DNA from: an uncultured Verrucomicrobiota bacterium | GTDB lineage: Bacteria > Verrucomicrobiota > Verrucomicrobiia > Opitutales > Opitutaceae | Direction: 5' to 3' | Assembly: GCA_913058185.1 (NCBI GenBank) | Contig: CAJXQX010000025.1 | Location: 1-45,083, forward strand | Length of the DNA stretch: 45,083 bases | Shown: positions 45,048-45,083 of the stretch, piece after piece | Numbering within the stretch: position 1 is the first letter of the stretch | Layout: each line of letters begins with the position of its first letter | Translations under genes and position numbers: made by a program | The notes under the pieces: model-generated | What the model was told of the DNA's origin: nothing | The model's input: the letters and a program-made list of their open reading frames with translations, nothing else | Database searches by the model: none

Positions 45048-45083
45048 TTAGTCTGGGAACCTAGAAAGGACCCAGATTATGAA

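Overview
The window looks like a chromosomal segment of a member of the Verrucomicrobiota, most likely class Opitutia. The pointers are a 51-residue 'small basic protein' of the type found in Verrucomicrobia, Planctomycetes and Chlamydiae (42909-43064), a DUF5069 protein of the Opitutaceae type, an H-NS-like/HTH protein, start codons almost without Shine-Dalgarno sequences, and intergenic spaces filled with degenerate short tandem repeats. Lineage is inferred from remembered family resemblance; no database was searched.

Layout. 1-969: right part of a decaying IS3-family element. 1069-7935: a minus-strand cluster for activated sulfate (cysN, a four-helix-bundle gene, cysD, cysC, cysQ) that runs on into two nucleotide-sugar genes (UDP-glucuronate epimerase and gmd). 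No PAPS reductase or sulfite reductase is present, so sulfation of a polysaccharide is a reasonable reading. 8323-13058: PolX DNA repair polymerase, then menaquinone genes menI, menE and menC. 13162-16620: guaB and purA, the two enzymes that split IMP towards GMP and AMP, both with unusual residues. 16621-18222: a repeat-rich zone in which two inverted ~400-bp MITE-like copies flank a DUF5069 gene. 18223-20819: a tight operon of outer-membrane porin, covalent-FMN protein and PepSY membrane protein behind a possible Fur-like site. 21098-26384: minus-strand housekeeping run folC, accD, comF, truA, ruvX, manC. 26464-28556: MoeB-rhodanese and a class IV aminotransferase, convergent and overlapping. 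28648-36530: HTH protein, eukaryote-type UDP-glucose dehydrogenase, class I aminotransferase, ftsH, tilS, serS. 36765-39753: LpxL-like acyltransferase and two oligopeptide-transporter ATPases. 39750-44072: trmL, a lone receiver protein, thrB, smpB, rpoZ, cutA, small basic protein, DUF368 lipid-carrier transporter. 44158-45083: tRNA-Arg(CCG), a frameshifted TPR gene, and a 73-bp near-palindrome that probably begins another mobile element.

The feature that most deserves attention is not a gene. Spacers between 2.3 and 18.2 kb carry several sequence families (CTAG-rich, GGAAACT, GTCTAAA, GCTGAAAA, CCAAGTG, GCGCAAAG and others). They share a repeat period of 7-8 bp, have the same orientation relative to the downstream gene, and often stop within a few bases of its start codon, where a ribosome-binding site would normally lie.
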